A DNA stretch of 64,000 nucleotides from CAVQWH01 sp963718685 (GCA_963718685.1 OY970356.1:186001-250000), one strand, 5' to 3'; counted from the first letter of the stretch, positions 17,331 through 26,429 are shown. Program-made: numbers and translations. The notes: a model not told the origin generated them from the letters alone.

Positions 17331-17868
17331 TATTGAGGAAAATATAAAGTCAATATTAAAAAATATTGACGCCAATCCTGATCGTGAAGGCTTGAAGCAG
17401 ACCCCACAACGCTATAAGTGTTTTATTGAGGATTTTACCAAACCCACCAAATTTAAACCGACGGTTTTTTCAAGCGAAGGTTATGATGAGATGGTAGTGC
17501 AAACTGACATTCCTTTTTATAGTATTTGCGAACATCACCTTATTCCGTTTTTTGGAACGGGTACTATTGCCTATATTCCCAACAAAAATATAATTGGCAT
17601 TTCTAAACTAGCTCGTACGCTAGAACATTTTAGTCGCAGTTTGCAAAATCAGGAAAGAATTACTTCTCAAGCAGCAGATTATTTGCAAACTACGCTTGAG
17701 CCAAAAGGCGTAGGGGTTATTTTGCACGCCAGACATCTTTGTATGGAAATGCGAGGAATTCGTAAATCTGGCGCCCGCACAACTACCTCAGCTTTAAGAG
17801 GCTACTTTAAGTCTCGACCTCAAACAAGGAGCGAGTTTCTGAGCTTAGCTCGCGGAGGTCGTGTATGA
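17320..17868 (+). CDS. folE: GTP cyclohydrolase I
   Basis: FolE converts GTP to 7,8-dihydroneopterin triphosphate, the first step of tetrahydrofolate synthesis. The zinc site is intact: C70, H72 and H73 in SICEHHLIPFFG, and the second cysteine in ARHLCMEMRG. The 182-aa length is near the family core (E. coli has a longer N-terminus). Either GTG 17320 or ATG 17323 can serve as start; GGAGG at 17312-17316 favours the ATG. The gene overlaps the end of the alkB-like gene and its TGA stop overlaps the folP start (ATGA). Confidence 0.95.
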   Translation: MMNNIEENIKSILKNIDANPDREGLKQTPQRYKCFIEDFTKPTKFKPTVFSSEGYDEMVVQTDIPFYSICEHHLIPFFGTGTIAYIPNKNIIGISKLARTLEHFSRSLQNQERITSQAADYLQTTLEPKGVGVILHARHLCMEMRGIRKSGARTTTSALRGYFKSRPQTRSEFLSLARGGRV

Positions 17869-18626
17869 CGGAGATTGTAGGAATCATAAACGTAACTCCG
17901 GATAGTTTTAGCGACGGCGGCCAATTCGTGGCACCCAGGCAAATATCTAAAAGAGCCGCCGAGCTTTTTAGCCAAGGCGCATCTATAGTGGACCTGGGAG
18001 CAGAGTCAACTCGTCCGGGAGCAACGGAAGTTGCAATTGAAGAAGAATGGGCCCGGCTAGAGCCGGTATTAAAAGAGCTACAAAAACACTTTGAGGCTAG
18101 GCTTTTTTCTATCGACACTCGACACGCTGAAATCGCTCGCCGGGCAGTTCAGTTTTGGTCGTCTGAACTGATGATAAATGACATAACCGGAATGTCAGAC
18201 CCTCTTATGGGCAGGGTAGTGGCTGCCAATGGGCTTAGGGTTGTAGTTAGCCATCTTCCCGAGGCAGCAAGTGGTGATATTCAAAAAGCTCATCAGTATA
18301 AAATGGATAGCGAAGAGCAGGTTCGTGATGAACTGGTAAAAAAGTTTGCTAGCGCCCAAAACGCTGGCATTGAGGCTGAGAAAATTATTCTTGACCCTGG
18401 TATCGGTTTTGGCAAATCACCAGAATTAAACCGTCGGCTACTCGGCTTTGCAGCACTTGTGCCAGATATACCAGTAATGATTGGCTATTCACGAAAGCGT
18501 TTTTTGGGTGAGCATCGTATGGAAGCAGAGCCTAATGTAGAAGCTGGTCGACTTGCTGTAAGGACTGGCGCTCGTTATTTACGAGTTCACGACGTGCTTG
18601 TGCATCGCGATTTAATAACTCCGTAA
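17865..18626 (+). CDS. folP: Dihydropteroate synthase
   Basis: FolP joins p-aminobenzoate to dihydropterin pyrophosphate and is the target of sulfonamides. The 253-aa TIM-barrel protein shows GIINVTPDSFSDGG at the N-terminus, DLGAESTRPGA, the pterin-binding D and N residues (MINDITG), DPGIGFGKS, and GYSRKRFLG near the end. Its start overlaps the folE stop by 4 nt. folB, folK and folC are not adjacent, so the pathway is either completed elsewhere or fed by scavenged intermediates. Confidence 0.95.
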   Translation: MTEIVGIINVTPDSFSDGGQFVAPRQISKRAAELFSQGASIVDLGAESTRPGATEVAIEEEWARLEPVLKELQKHFEARLFSIDTRHAEIARRAVQFWSSELMINDITGMSDPLMGRVVAANGLRVVVSHLPEAASGDIQKAHQYKMDSEEQVRDELVKKFASAQNAGIEAEKIILDPGIGFGKSPELNRRLLGFAALVPDIPVMIGYSRKRFLGEHRMEAEPNVEAGRLAVRTGARYLRVHDVLVHRDLITP

Positions 18627-18633
18627 AATAGCT

Positions 18634-18661
18634 TGTTAATTTAAACTGTTTTTGCTATAAT
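18634..18661 (+). promoter_or_regulatory. rpsL-rpsG-fusA promoter
   Basis: TTGTTA (18634-18639), a 16-nt spacer and an extended -10 TGCTATAAT (ending 18661). The transcript would have a leader of about 95 nt. Confidence 0.75.
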
Positions 18662-18676
18662 AAAAGGTGAGTTTCT

Positions 18677-18695
18677 CTTTAGGCTAAGCCTAAAG
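18677..18695 (+). promoter_or_regulatory. Hairpin in the rpsL leader
   Basis: CTTTAGGC/GCCTAAAG forms a perfect 8-bp stem with a 3-nt loop. It starts about 10 nt after the likely transcription start. It may stabilise the mRNA or bind a ribosomal protein (S7 or S12), but it matches no named leader that I can identify. Confidence 0.5.
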
Positions 18696-18764
18696 AATAT
18701 ATTAGTGATTATTGCTGAAATCATTGATACTTAGAAGAGTGATTTTAAGGAGAAATATTTTTTC

Positions 18765-19178
18765 ATGCCAACAATTAATCAGCTAGTGCGCAAACCGCGC
18801 AAAACAGCACCCAAGAAAAGCAAAAGCCCGGCTCTAGGGCGAATTAGTAATGCCTTGAAGAGTAGATACTCTGATCAGAAAGCCCCACTTAAGCGTGGTG
18901 TTTGCGTAAAAGTAACCACTAAGACCCCCAAGAAGCCTAACTCAGCACTTCGAAAAGTGGCTCGAGTGCGCCTTAGTAATGGACATGAAGTTTGGGCATA
19001 TATTGGCGGCGAAGGACATAACCTACAAGAACACGCTGCGGTTTTGGTTCGTGGTGGCCGTGTACCAGACCTTCCTGGTGTGCGATATCATATCGTGCGC
19101 GGTTCACTTGATCTTCAGGGCGTACAAGATCGCAAAAATGGCCGTAGCAAGTACGGTGCCAAAAAGGGAGGCAAATAA
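18765..19178 (+). CDS. rpsL: 30S ribosomal protein S12
   Basis: S12 sits at the decoding centre and controls accuracy. The protein is 137 aa, longer than the usual 124, because of an insertion near residues 24-42. TPKKPNSALRK (the streptomycin K43 region) is intact. The second resistance hot spot, normally RGGRVKDLPGVRYH, here reads RGGRVPDLPGVRYH, so the lysine equivalent to E. coli K88 is proline (P101). Its stop overlaps the rpsG start by 1 nt (TAATG). Confidence 0.97.
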   Translation: MPTINQLVRKPRKTAPKKSKSPALGRISNALKSRYSDQKAPLKRGVCVKVTTKTPKKPNSALRKVARVRLSNGHEVWAYIGGEGHNLQEHAAVLVRGGRVPDLPGVRYHIVRGSLDLQGVQDRKNGRSKYGAKKGGK

Positions 19179-19654
19179 TGCCGCGTAAAGTAACCAGATC
19201 TTTGCAACGCCACCTTAAACCTGACCGTAAGTATCAAAGTGTTTTGGTGCAGCGCTTAATTAACAAAAGTATGCTTGATGGCAAGAAACTTCTGGCTGAG
19301 CGCCAAATATATAGTGCCCTGGAAATTGCTGCCAAAAAACTAAAAAGTGAAGACCCTCTAGAGGTTTTTGAAACAGCCTTGAAAAATATTTCACCTAACT
19401 TTGAAGTTAAGAGCCGCCGGGTAGGTGGTGCAAATTATCAAATTCCTTTTGCCGTACAAGGCCACCGGCAGCAGCACTTTGCATTTAGTTGGCTGGTTCA
19501 GTCTGCCCGCGCCCGTAAAGGCATGCCTTTTGAGCAACGCTTGGCGGCTGAAATTGTTGACGCCCATAACCAAACCGGCGCTGCCTTCAAGAAAAAGGAA
19601 GACACTCATAAAATGGCCGAAGCTAATCGAGCATTTGCTCACTTTGCGCGTTAA
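19178..19654 (+). CDS. rpsG: 30S ribosomal protein S7
   Basis: S7 starts assembly of the 30S head and contacts the E-site tRNA. The 158-aa protein has the usual features: basic N-terminus, YQSVLVQRLINKSMLDGKK, the beta-hairpin segment RRVGGANYQIPFAV, and the C-terminal KMAEANRAFAHF. The position in rpsL-rpsG-fusA is the classic str operon order, without tuf in the next place. It overlaps the rpsL stop by one base and is followed by fusA after 31 nt. Confidence 0.97.
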   Translation: MPRKVTRSLQRHLKPDRKYQSVLVQRLINKSMLDGKKLLAERQIYSALEIAAKKLKSEDPLEVFETALKNISPNFEVKSRRVGGANYQIPFAVQGHRQQHFAFSWLVQSARARKGMPFEQRLAAEIVDAHNQTGAAFKKKEDTHKMAEANRAFAHFAR

Positions 19655-19685
19655 ATTATCAGACTAAAAACTTAACAGGAATAAT

Positions 19686-21767
19686 ATGGCAACTAAAAAT
19701 ATACCTCTGGAAAAATTTAGAAATATCGGCATCATTGCTCATATTGATGCAGGCAAAACTACTACTACCGAAGGAATTTTATATCGTACGGGTCTGAGCC
19801 ACAAAATTGGCGCGGTTCATGAAGGCGAAGCTACGACTGACTGGATGGAACAGGAGCGAGAGCGCGGCATCACCATTACCAGCGCGGCAGTTACTTGTTT
19901 TTGGAAAGACCACAAAATTAACATTATCGATACACCAGGCCACATTGACTTTACGGTGGAAGTTGAACGAAGCTTGCGCGTACTTGACGGTGCGGTTGTG
20001 GTGTTTGACGGCAAAATGGGCGTTGAAGCTCAAACTGAAACCGTTTGGCGCCAAGCGAATAAATACGGCGTACCACGTATCTGTTTTGTAAACAAAATTA
20101 ACCAAACGGGTGGCGATTTTTACATGAGTCTCAAAACCATTCGTGAACGTCTTTCTAAGAGAGCTTTGCCTATTCACTTACCTATTGGATTTGAAAAAGA
20201 TATCTGCGGTGTAGTAGATCTTGTTGACATGAAAGCCTACACGTACAAAGATTTTACCGATAAAGAACTGGTACAGGGTGAAATACCGGAAGATATACTT
20301 GAAAAAGCTAAGAACGCCCGCACTCTTCTTATGGAAGCAGCGGTTGAAGCTGACGATAAGTTATTTGAAAAATATCTTGAAGAAGGCGAAGAATCTATTA
20401 CCGAAGCTGAGCTGAAAAGTGCTATTAGAAAAAGTGTTCTAAGCGGTGAATTTTTCGTAGTTACTGGCGGTGACGGCCGGGGAGTAATTGTAGAAAAAGT
20501 ACTTGATTTAGTAAATGACTACTTACCTTCTCCAATTGACGTCGGATCGGTTTGGGGCACTCATCCGAAAAGTGGAGATGAAATCGAACGTAAACCTAGC
20601 GAGAAGGAGCCATTTTCTTCTCTTGCTTTTAAAATTGCTAACGACCCATTCGTAGGCAAATTGATTTTTTTCCGAGTCTATAGTGGTAAACTGACTGCCG
20701 GAAGCTACGTACTCAACACTACGACAGGCGAGAAAGAGCGCATAGGCCGCATTGTACGGATGCATTCTGACAAGCGCGAAGATATTAACGAAATTGCTGC
20801 AGGTGACATTGCTGCAGCAGTTGGTCTGAAAAACACTACTACTGGTACAACCTTAAGTGATGTTAGCCAAAGCATAGTACTAGAAAATATTACCTTCCCC
20901 GAACCGCCTGTGAGCATTGCTATTGAGCCTAAAACTAAAGCGGACCAAGAAAAAATGAGCATTGCTTTGCAACGCTTAGCTGAAGAAGATCCGACTTTTA
21001 GGGTTCACACCGATGATGAGACTGGTCAAACGATTATCAGCGGTATGGGTGAATTACACCTAGATATCATTGTTGATCGCATGAAGCGCGAATTTAAGGT
21101 GGAAGCAAACATCGGCCAACCACAAGTTGCTTTTCGTGAGACAATTCGTGCTAACACTGAAGTGCAGGGCAAATATATTAAACAGTCTGGCGGTCGTGGT
21201 CAGTATGGTGACGTGTGGTTGCGCCTAGAGCCCAATGAAGCAGGCAAAGGCTTTGAATTTGCTGATGAAATTAAGGGCGGTGTTGTTCCTCAAGAGTATC
21301 GTTCAGCTGTGCAAAATGGTATTAAAGAAACCTTGGATGGCGGTGTCATCGCCGGTTATCCGGTAGTAGACATTAAAGCTACGCTTTATGACGGTAGTTA
21401 TCATGACGTTGACTCTTCTGAGATGGCCTTTAAGATGGCTGGTGCGCTTGCTACCCGTGAAGGTGTCAAAAAAGCTAAGCCGGTGTTGCTTGAGCCGGTT
21501 ATGAAAATTGAAGTCCTTACCCCTGAAGAATTTATGGGCGATGTAATCGGCGACCTTAATAGTCGTCGTGGCCGAGTAGAGAGCATGGAAGACCGCATGG
21601 GCGCTAAAGTTGTGACAGGTTTCGTTCCTTTGGCTCAAATGTTTGGCTATACTACCGATCTTCGTAGTATGAGTCAGGGCCGGGCAGCCAGCTCGATGGA
21701 ACTTGCACAGTACGAAGAAGTGCCGCCAAATGTAGCTGAAGAAATCATTTCCAAACGCAGTAACTAA
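19686..21767 (+). CDS. fusA: Elongation factor G (NKIN in G4 motif)
   Basis: EF-G moves tRNAs and mRNA after peptide bond formation, using GTP. The 693-aa protein has the P-loop AHIDAGKTTTTE (about 18-29), DTPGHIDF (G3), and the five-domain layout through to the C-terminal domain V. The G4 motif, which recognises guanine through an aspartate (NKxD), reads NKIN at residues 136-139 (codons AAC AAA ATT AAC). In other GTPases an Asp-to-Asn change at this place lowers GTP specificity, so this is a real oddity. It is third in the rpsL operon. Confidence 0.97.
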   Translation: MATKNIPLEKFRNIGIIAHIDAGKTTTTEGILYRTGLSHKIGAVHEGEATTDWMEQERERGITITSAAVTCFWKDHKINIIDTPGHIDFTVEVERSLRVLDGAVVVFDGKMGVEAQTETVWRQANKYGVPRICFVNKINQTGGDFYMSLKTIRERLSKRALPIHLPIGFEKDICGVVDLVDMKAYTYKDFTDKELVQGEIPEDILEKAKNARTLLMEAAVEADDKLFEKYLEEGEESITEAELKSAIRKSVLSGEFFVVTGGDGRGVIVEKVLDLVNDYLPSPIDVGSVWGTHPKSGDEIERKPSEKEPFSSLAFKIANDPFVGKLIFFRVYSGKLTAGSYVLNTTTGEKERIGRIVRMHSDKREDINEIAAGDIAAAVGLKNTTTGTTLSDVSQSIVLENITFPEPPVSIAIEPKTKADQEKMSIALQRLAEEDPTFRVHTDDETGQTIISGMGELHLDIIVDRMKREFKVEANIGQPQVAFRETIRANTEVQGKYIKQSGGRGQYGDVWLRLEPNEAGKGFEFADEIKGGVVPQEYRSAVQNGIKETLDGGVIAGYPVVDIKATLYDGSYHDVDSSEMAFKMAGALATREGVKKAKPVLLEPVMKIEVLTPEEFMGDVIGDLNSRRGRVESMEDRMGAKVVTGFVPLAQMFGYTTDLRSMSQGRAASSMELAQYEEVPPNVAEEIISKRSN

Positions 21768-21825
21768 AAACTAATATCTAACTTCTAGAGCGTTTTCTTG
21801 TGTATGACTATGGCCTTAAGTGCGC

Positions 21826-21831
21826 TATAAT
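21826..21831 (+). promoter_or_regulatory. -10 box of the lemA-htpX operon
   Basis: TATAAT, 33 nt before the lemA ATG, preceded by TGCGC. I do not see a convincing -35. AGAGGGA before the ATG provides the ribosome-binding site. Confidence 0.5.
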
Positions 21832-21864
21832 TACAAGTAGAAATATTAAAAGAGGGAATAAACT

Positions 21865-22422
21865 ATGACTTTGTGGATTATTATAGCGGCGATTGTGGTG
21901 ATTGTTGTTTTATTCGTTTGGATCGCTTATAACGGCCTGGTAAAACTTAATGTACGGGTAGAGGAAGCCTGGAGTGATATTACGGTACAGCTCAAGCGCC
22001 GACTGGATTTAATACCTAATCTGGTTAATTCAGTTAAGGGTTATGCGGCGCACGAGAAGCAAGTTTTTGAAGATGTTACTAAAACTCGCACCCAAGCCCT
22101 TAATGCGAGCGGTGTAAAAGAAACCGCCAAGGCGCAAAATCAATTCGAAGGCGCTCTTAAAAGTCTATTCGCGGTAGCTGAAAACTACCCTCAGCTAAGA
22201 GCTACTGAAAACTTCCAACAACTACAACAAGAACTGGTAGATACAGAAGACAAAATCCAAGCCGCTAGGCGATTTTACAATGGGGGAGTGCGCGACTTAA
22301 ATACTAAAATACAAATGTTTCCTACTAATCTTTTTGCTAAAATGTTGGGCTTTAAGAAACGTGAATTTTTTGAAACTGAAGACCGGGCTAAAGCTGAAAA
22401 GCCAGTTGACGTAAAGTTTTAG
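21865..22422 (+). CDS. lemA: LemA family protein
   Basis: LemA proteins are membrane-anchored helical proteins of uncertain role, often paired with HtpX or with membrane stress genes. The 185-aa product has one N-terminal transmembrane helix (about 3-23) and then the family signature: YNGLVKLNVRVEEAWSDI, RRLDLIPNLVNSVKGYA, and a late RRFYNGGVRDLNTKI with FPTNLFA. The length is normal. htpX starts 33 nt downstream in the same direction, the usual lemA-htpX pair. Confidence 0.94.
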   Translation: MTLWIIIAAIVVIVVLFVWIAYNGLVKLNVRVEEAWSDITVQLKRRLDLIPNLVNSVKGYAAHEKQVFEDVTKTRTQALNASGVKETAKAQNQFEGALKSLFAVAENYPQLRATENFQQLQQELVDTEDKIQAARRFYNGGVRDLNTKIQMFPTNLFAKMLGFKKREFFETEDRAKAEKPVDVKF

Positions 22423-22455
22423 CTTTGTCTTTATAAAAGGAGCAATAGTTGGTTT

Positions 22456-23334
22456 ATGTACGGAGCCATTGCAGCTAATAAACGCAATACAATTCTGATT
22501 ATGATACTGTTCGTGGTAATAATTGGCGGTTTGGGATGGCTAGCGAGTGTAATTTACCGCGACGCCTCAATCACATATTTCGTACTAGCATTTGCTGCAA
22601 TTTATGCACTTATTCAATACTATGCTGCCGGCAAATTAGCGGTAGCAATGACGGGGGCAAAACAAATTGAAAAGAAAGACAACCCCCGTCTTTATCGTAC
22701 GGTTGAGAATCTCTCAATTGCTACCGGCTTACCGATGCCTAAAGTTTATATTATCAATGATCCGGCTCCGAATGCTTTTGCGACAGGGCGTAATCCAAAT
22801 AAGGCTATTGTCGCCGCCACTACCGGACTTCTTGATATTATGAATGACACAGAACTCGAGGGTGTGCTTGCTCACGAGCTGGGCCATGTCAAAAACTATG
22901 ACATACGAGTCTCAATGATTGTGTTTGGTTTGGTAAGTGCGATTGGAATGCTGGCCGACTTTTTCTTGCGTATGTTGTGGTTTGGCGGCAACAGCAACCG
23001 GCGCGATGTGCCGCCACAAATGATGATCTTCGGTATCGTGGCAATTATTTTAGCGCCAATCGTTGCTGCCATGGTACAAATGGCAGTTTCACGTCAACGT
23101 GAATATCTCGCAGATTCAACCGGAGCGCTCACTACTCGTTACCCGGAAGGCCTAGCAAGCGCGCTGGAAAAACTACGCAGTAATGCTAGGCCAATGCGTC
23201 GACAAAATAGCTCAACAGCCCATTTGTTTTTTGCCAACCCTCTGAAAGGGAATATATTCAGTAAGCTTTTTAGCACACATCCGCCACTTGAAGATAGAAT
23301 TGCACGTCTGCGCAAAATGGAAGGCAATTTATAG
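22456..23334 (+). CDS. htpX: HtpX-like zinc metalloprotease (M48)
   Basis: HtpX is an integral membrane protease that degrades damaged membrane proteins. The zinc motif HELGH is at residues 140-144, and the third ligand lies in REYLADS (about 216-222). Four hydrophobic segments (about 13-33, 40-58, 153-173 and 190-212) match the family. Length 292 aa is normal. AAAAGGAG precedes the ATG at a long distance of 14 nt. The gene pairs with lemA as in many Gram-positive and CPR genomes. Confidence 0.95.
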   Translation: MYGAIAANKRNTILIMILFVVIIGGLGWLASVIYRDASITYFVLAFAAIYALIQYYAAGKLAVAMTGAKQIEKKDNPRLYRTVENLSIATGLPMPKVYIINDPAPNAFATGRNPNKAIVAATTGLLDIMNDTELEGVLAHELGHVKNYDIRVSMIVFGLVSAIGMLADFFLRMLWFGGNSNRRDVPPQMMIFGIVAIILAPIVAAMVQMAVSRQREYLADSTGALTTRYPEGLASALEKLRSNARPMRRQNSSTAHLFFANPLKGNIFSKLFSTHPPLEDRIARLRKMEGNL

Positions 23335-23338
23335 GATT

Positions 23339-24424
23339 ATGCCGCGCAAACGAACACTGGCCACAAAATCTGCAAAAAAGCCAAAAGCCCCCAGTCTTAA
23401 GAGTTGCGCTCCTAAAAAAGTTTCATGGGGTAAGCGGCAAATAAACAGGGCAAGCACGCGACGACGTAATTTTTTAAACCGCCGACCCCATCGTAGCTTT
23501 CGTCTAACGCGCCGACGCGATTACAAGCGCGAATTTATAATCCCCGGTTACATTAGTTTTACTGTGCAGGTGGGAAGAACTTTGTGGCAAAACCGTTGGT
23601 TATTTATAAAATTTTTGTTGGTCTATATTATTTTAAGTGCTCTGCTTTTAGGCGTAATAAGCCAAGGAAACTACAGTCAATTGGCTGACACTTTAAAATC
23701 TCTAGGTAAAGATATTTCAGGCGGAGGTGCAGGACTCGGCTCGCAAACCTTAGCGCTATTTAGTGCCGTGGTCAGCGGTTCACTTAGCCAATCATTAACT
23801 CAAGCCCAGCAGATTTATGCAGGGCTGCTATTTTTAGTAAGTTGGCTAACGATAGTTTGGCTTTTGCGGCAAAGACTATCGGGTAAAAAGGTTCGTTTAC
23901 GCGACGGAATCTACTCTTCCGGTTCTCCATTGGTTTCAACATTTTTAATACTACTCGTAGTATTGGTTCAGATTTTGCCAATTGCTTTGGGTTTTTTAGT
24001 GTACGGAGCTGCAAGCGCCAGCGGATTACTGAGCGGTGGAGTAGAAGCAATGCTAGCCTGGGTAGGAATTGCACTGCTAGCAGTGCTTTCGCTTTATTGG
24101 CTCACTAGTTCACTGATTGGCATGGTGGTTGTTACTTTGCCTGGCATGTATCCGCTAGCAGCGCTAAAGTCATCTGGAGATTTAGTCTTAGGCCGCCGTC
24201 TTAAAATTATGCTACGGCTAGTTTGGCTGGGCTTAAGCTTGGTTATCTTATGGTTGATTATTTTAGTTCCGGCTATTTTGCTGAGCGAACTTGTTAAAGT
24301 GGCCTGGCTGCCAATCGTACCTTTGACTGTTTTGCTTCTCAGCTCATTTAGTATTTTATGGGGGGCTAGCTATATATATTTACTATATAGGAGGTTGATT
24401 GATGAGCCAGCAGCCAGCACGTGA
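23339..24424 (+). CDS. Polytopic membrane protein with basic N-terminus
   Basis: The product is 361 aa. The first 80 residues are very rich in K and R and are probably cytoplasmic. Six hydrophobic helices follow (about 93-113, 168-186, 204-230, 238-262, 285-310 and 315-340). I do not recognise a specific family; it may be a distant relative of the membrane domain found in glycerophosphodiester-phosphodiesterase-like and YciC-type proteins. The ATG at 23339 is chosen because longer versions overlap htpX by 46 nt. Its 3' end overlaps ligA by 23 nt, with the ligA ribosome-binding site inside it. Confidence 0.7.
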   Translation: MPRKRTLATKSAKKPKAPSLKSCAPKKVSWGKRQINRASTRRRNFLNRRPHRSFRLTRRRDYKREFIIPGYISFTVQVGRTLWQNRWLFIKFLLVYIILSALLLGVISQGNYSQLADTLKSLGKDISGGGAGLGSQTLALFSAVVSGSLSQSLTQAQQIYAGLLFLVSWLTIVWLLRQRLSGKKVRLRDGIYSSGSPLVSTFLILLVVLVQILPIALGFLVYGAASASGLLSGGVEAMLAWVGIALLAVLSLYWLTSSLIGMVVVTLPGMYPLAALKSSGDLVLGRRLKIMLRLVWLGLSLVILWLIILVPAILLSELVKVAWLPIVPLTVLLLSSFSILWGASYIYLLYRRLIDEPAAST

Positions 24425-26429
24425 GAGAGTTCAAAAATTACGAGATCAACTTAATCAGTATGCTTACGAATACTACGTACTTGATTCGCCATCAGTAGAC
24501 GACTCAGTATACGACAGCCTGTTTGGTGAGCTTAAAGAGCTAGAAGCTAACCACCCTGAACTGATCACACCAGATAGCCCAACCCAGCGCGTAGGTGGTG
24601 AACTGTTGGGAGGGTTTAAGAAAGTCAGGCATTCAACTAGGATGTTGAGCCTTAACGATGTATTTGATAGAGATGAAATTGAAGCCTGGGTGCAAAGAAT
24701 GGATAAATTATTGCCTGGGCAAAAGCACAATTTTTTTGTAGATCTTAAAATGGATGGACTGGCTTGCAGCCTCATTTATCAAGATGGCGTTTTGGCCCAG
24801 GCGGTTACGCGGGGCGATAGTTTTATAGGCGAAGATGTGACAGCTAACGTGCGCACTATCAAAAACGTACCCTTGCGGTTAAGAAATGACAAGAAGGTCA
24901 AGCATTTTTTGACTGGCCGAACAGAAATCAGAGGCGAAATAATCATGCTCAAAAGAGATTTTATTGCGCTGAATAGCCAACGTGGAAAAGCCGGACTACC
25001 TACTTTTGCCAATCCGCGTAACTTAGCGGCCGGCACTATTCGCCAGCTTGATCCTAAATTAGTAGCCCAGAGACCGCTGAATTTTAGAGCCTATGATTTG
25101 CTAAGAGATAATCCGGATGAAATTCCCACCAATATGTTTGCTTACGAAGCTCTTTCTGCGCTAGGGGTTACCCGCAATAAGCAGGCTGGACTATTCACGG
25201 ATGTTGATAGTGTGATGAAATTTATAGACGAGTGGGACGCAAAACGCACAGAGCTACCGTTTCATACTGACGGACTGGTTATTAAGGTTAACGATAAAAA
25301 ACAATTTAGAGACCTTGGCATTGTCGGTAAACAGCCCAGGGCGGCAGTAGCCTATAAATACGCAGCAGAACAGGCAACGACGGTCGTTAAGGACATTGTT
25401 ATTAGTATAGGTCGGACCGGTGCCGCTACGCCGGTAGCTATTTTTGACCCAGTGCAAATAGCCGGCACCACCGTTCAGCATGCCAGCCTACACAATGCCG
25501 ATGAAATTATGCGGCTTGACGTCCGTGTGGGAGATACCGTAGTCATCTTCAAAGCCGGCGACATAATTCCTCAAGTTAAGAATGTAGTTAGTGAGCTTAG
25601 ACCAAAAAGTACCAAGAAGTTTGATTTTGAAAAAGTTTTAAAATCGCAGTATCCTGAGCTATCCTTTGAGCGGCCTGAGGGTGAAGCGGTTTACAGAGTT
25701 AAGGGAGCAACTGGCCCACTACTTTTAAAACGTGGAATTGCCCACTTCGCTTCTAAAGGTGCGATTGACATCGACACTTTGGGAGAAAAAAATGTAGAAG
25801 CTTTAGTAGATACCGGTTTAGTCAAAGATTCGGCTGATATTTACAGACTTACGAGTGAGCAGTTGGTTAAGCTGGAGAGATTTGCTGACGTTTCAGCACA
25901 AAAGTTAGTGGATGCTATCTCAGATAAAAAAACACCCGAATTACCGCGATTTATATTTGGACTGGGTATTCGCCATGTAGGTAATCAGACAGCAATCGAC
26001 TTGGCTGAAAGATTTGGTTCGTTAGAAAAACTTCAAGCAGCTACCTTGGATGATCTATTAAACGTAGAGGGCGTAGGCCTGATTGTAGCTGAATCTATTT
26101 TGGCTTGGTTTGCCGATCCGGACAACGAAGCCCTACTGGAAAAATTCCGTAAGCTTGGAGTCAGGCCTGTCTATAAAAGCCGGGCAAGAGGTAATCTGGC
26201 TGGCCAAAGCTTCGCTATTACCGGCACGCTCAAAAACATGAGTCGTGACGAAGCAGCTGAAAAGTTGCGAGCGCTTGGTGCTAGTTTCCAAAGTTCGGTA
26301 AGCAAAAACACCGACTTTTTAGTAAAGGGCGAGTCTACCGGTGAAAGCAAATTAGAAAAAGCTCGTGAATATAACACCGAAATAATTGATGAAACCAGGA
26401 TGTTAGAGATATTAAATGGCAAAAAATAA
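24402..26429 (+). CDS. ligA: NAD-dependent DNA ligase (zinc finger lost)
   Basis: LigA seals nicks in replication and repair. The 675-aa protein has the Ia domain, the adenylation site K116 in DLKMDG, the OB-fold (about 325-400), helix-hairpin-helix repeats (about 480-590), and a C-terminal BRCT domain (about 595-675, AITGTLKNMSRDEA). The four-cysteine zinc finger that normally lies between the OB and HhH parts is absent: residues about 405-445 (QYPELSFERPEGEAVYRVKG) align with that segment but hold no cysteine. ATG 24402 is preferred, with AGGAGG 7 nt upstream. DUF1653 overlaps the 3' end. Confidence 0.96.
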   Translation: MSQQPARERVQKLRDQLNQYAYEYYVLDSPSVDDSVYDSLFGELKELEANHPELITPDSPTQRVGGELLGGFKKVRHSTRMLSLNDVFDRDEIEAWVQRMDKLLPGQKHNFFVDLKMDGLACSLIYQDGVLAQAVTRGDSFIGEDVTANVRTIKNVPLRLRNDKKVKHFLTGRTEIRGEIIMLKRDFIALNSQRGKAGLPTFANPRNLAAGTIRQLDPKLVAQRPLNFRAYDLLRDNPDEIPTNMFAYEALSALGVTRNKQAGLFTDVDSVMKFIDEWDAKRTELPFHTDGLVIKVNDKKQFRDLGIVGKQPRAAVAYKYAAEQATTVVKDIVISIGRTGAATPVAIFDPVQIAGTTVQHASLHNADEIMRLDVRVGDTVVIFKAGDIIPQVKNVVSELRPKSTKKFDFEKVLKSQYPELSFERPEGEAVYRVKGATGPLLLKRGIAHFASKGAIDIDTLGEKNVEALVDTGLVKDSADIYRLTSEQLVKLERFADVSAQKLVDAISDKKTPELPRFIFGLGIRHVGNQTAIDLAERFGSLEKLQAATLDDLLNVEGVGLIVAESILAWFADPDNEALLEKFRKLGVRPVYKSRARGNLAGQSFAITGTLKNMSRDEAAEKLRALGASFQSSVSKNTDFLVKGESTGESKLEKAREYNTEIIDETRMLEILNGKK

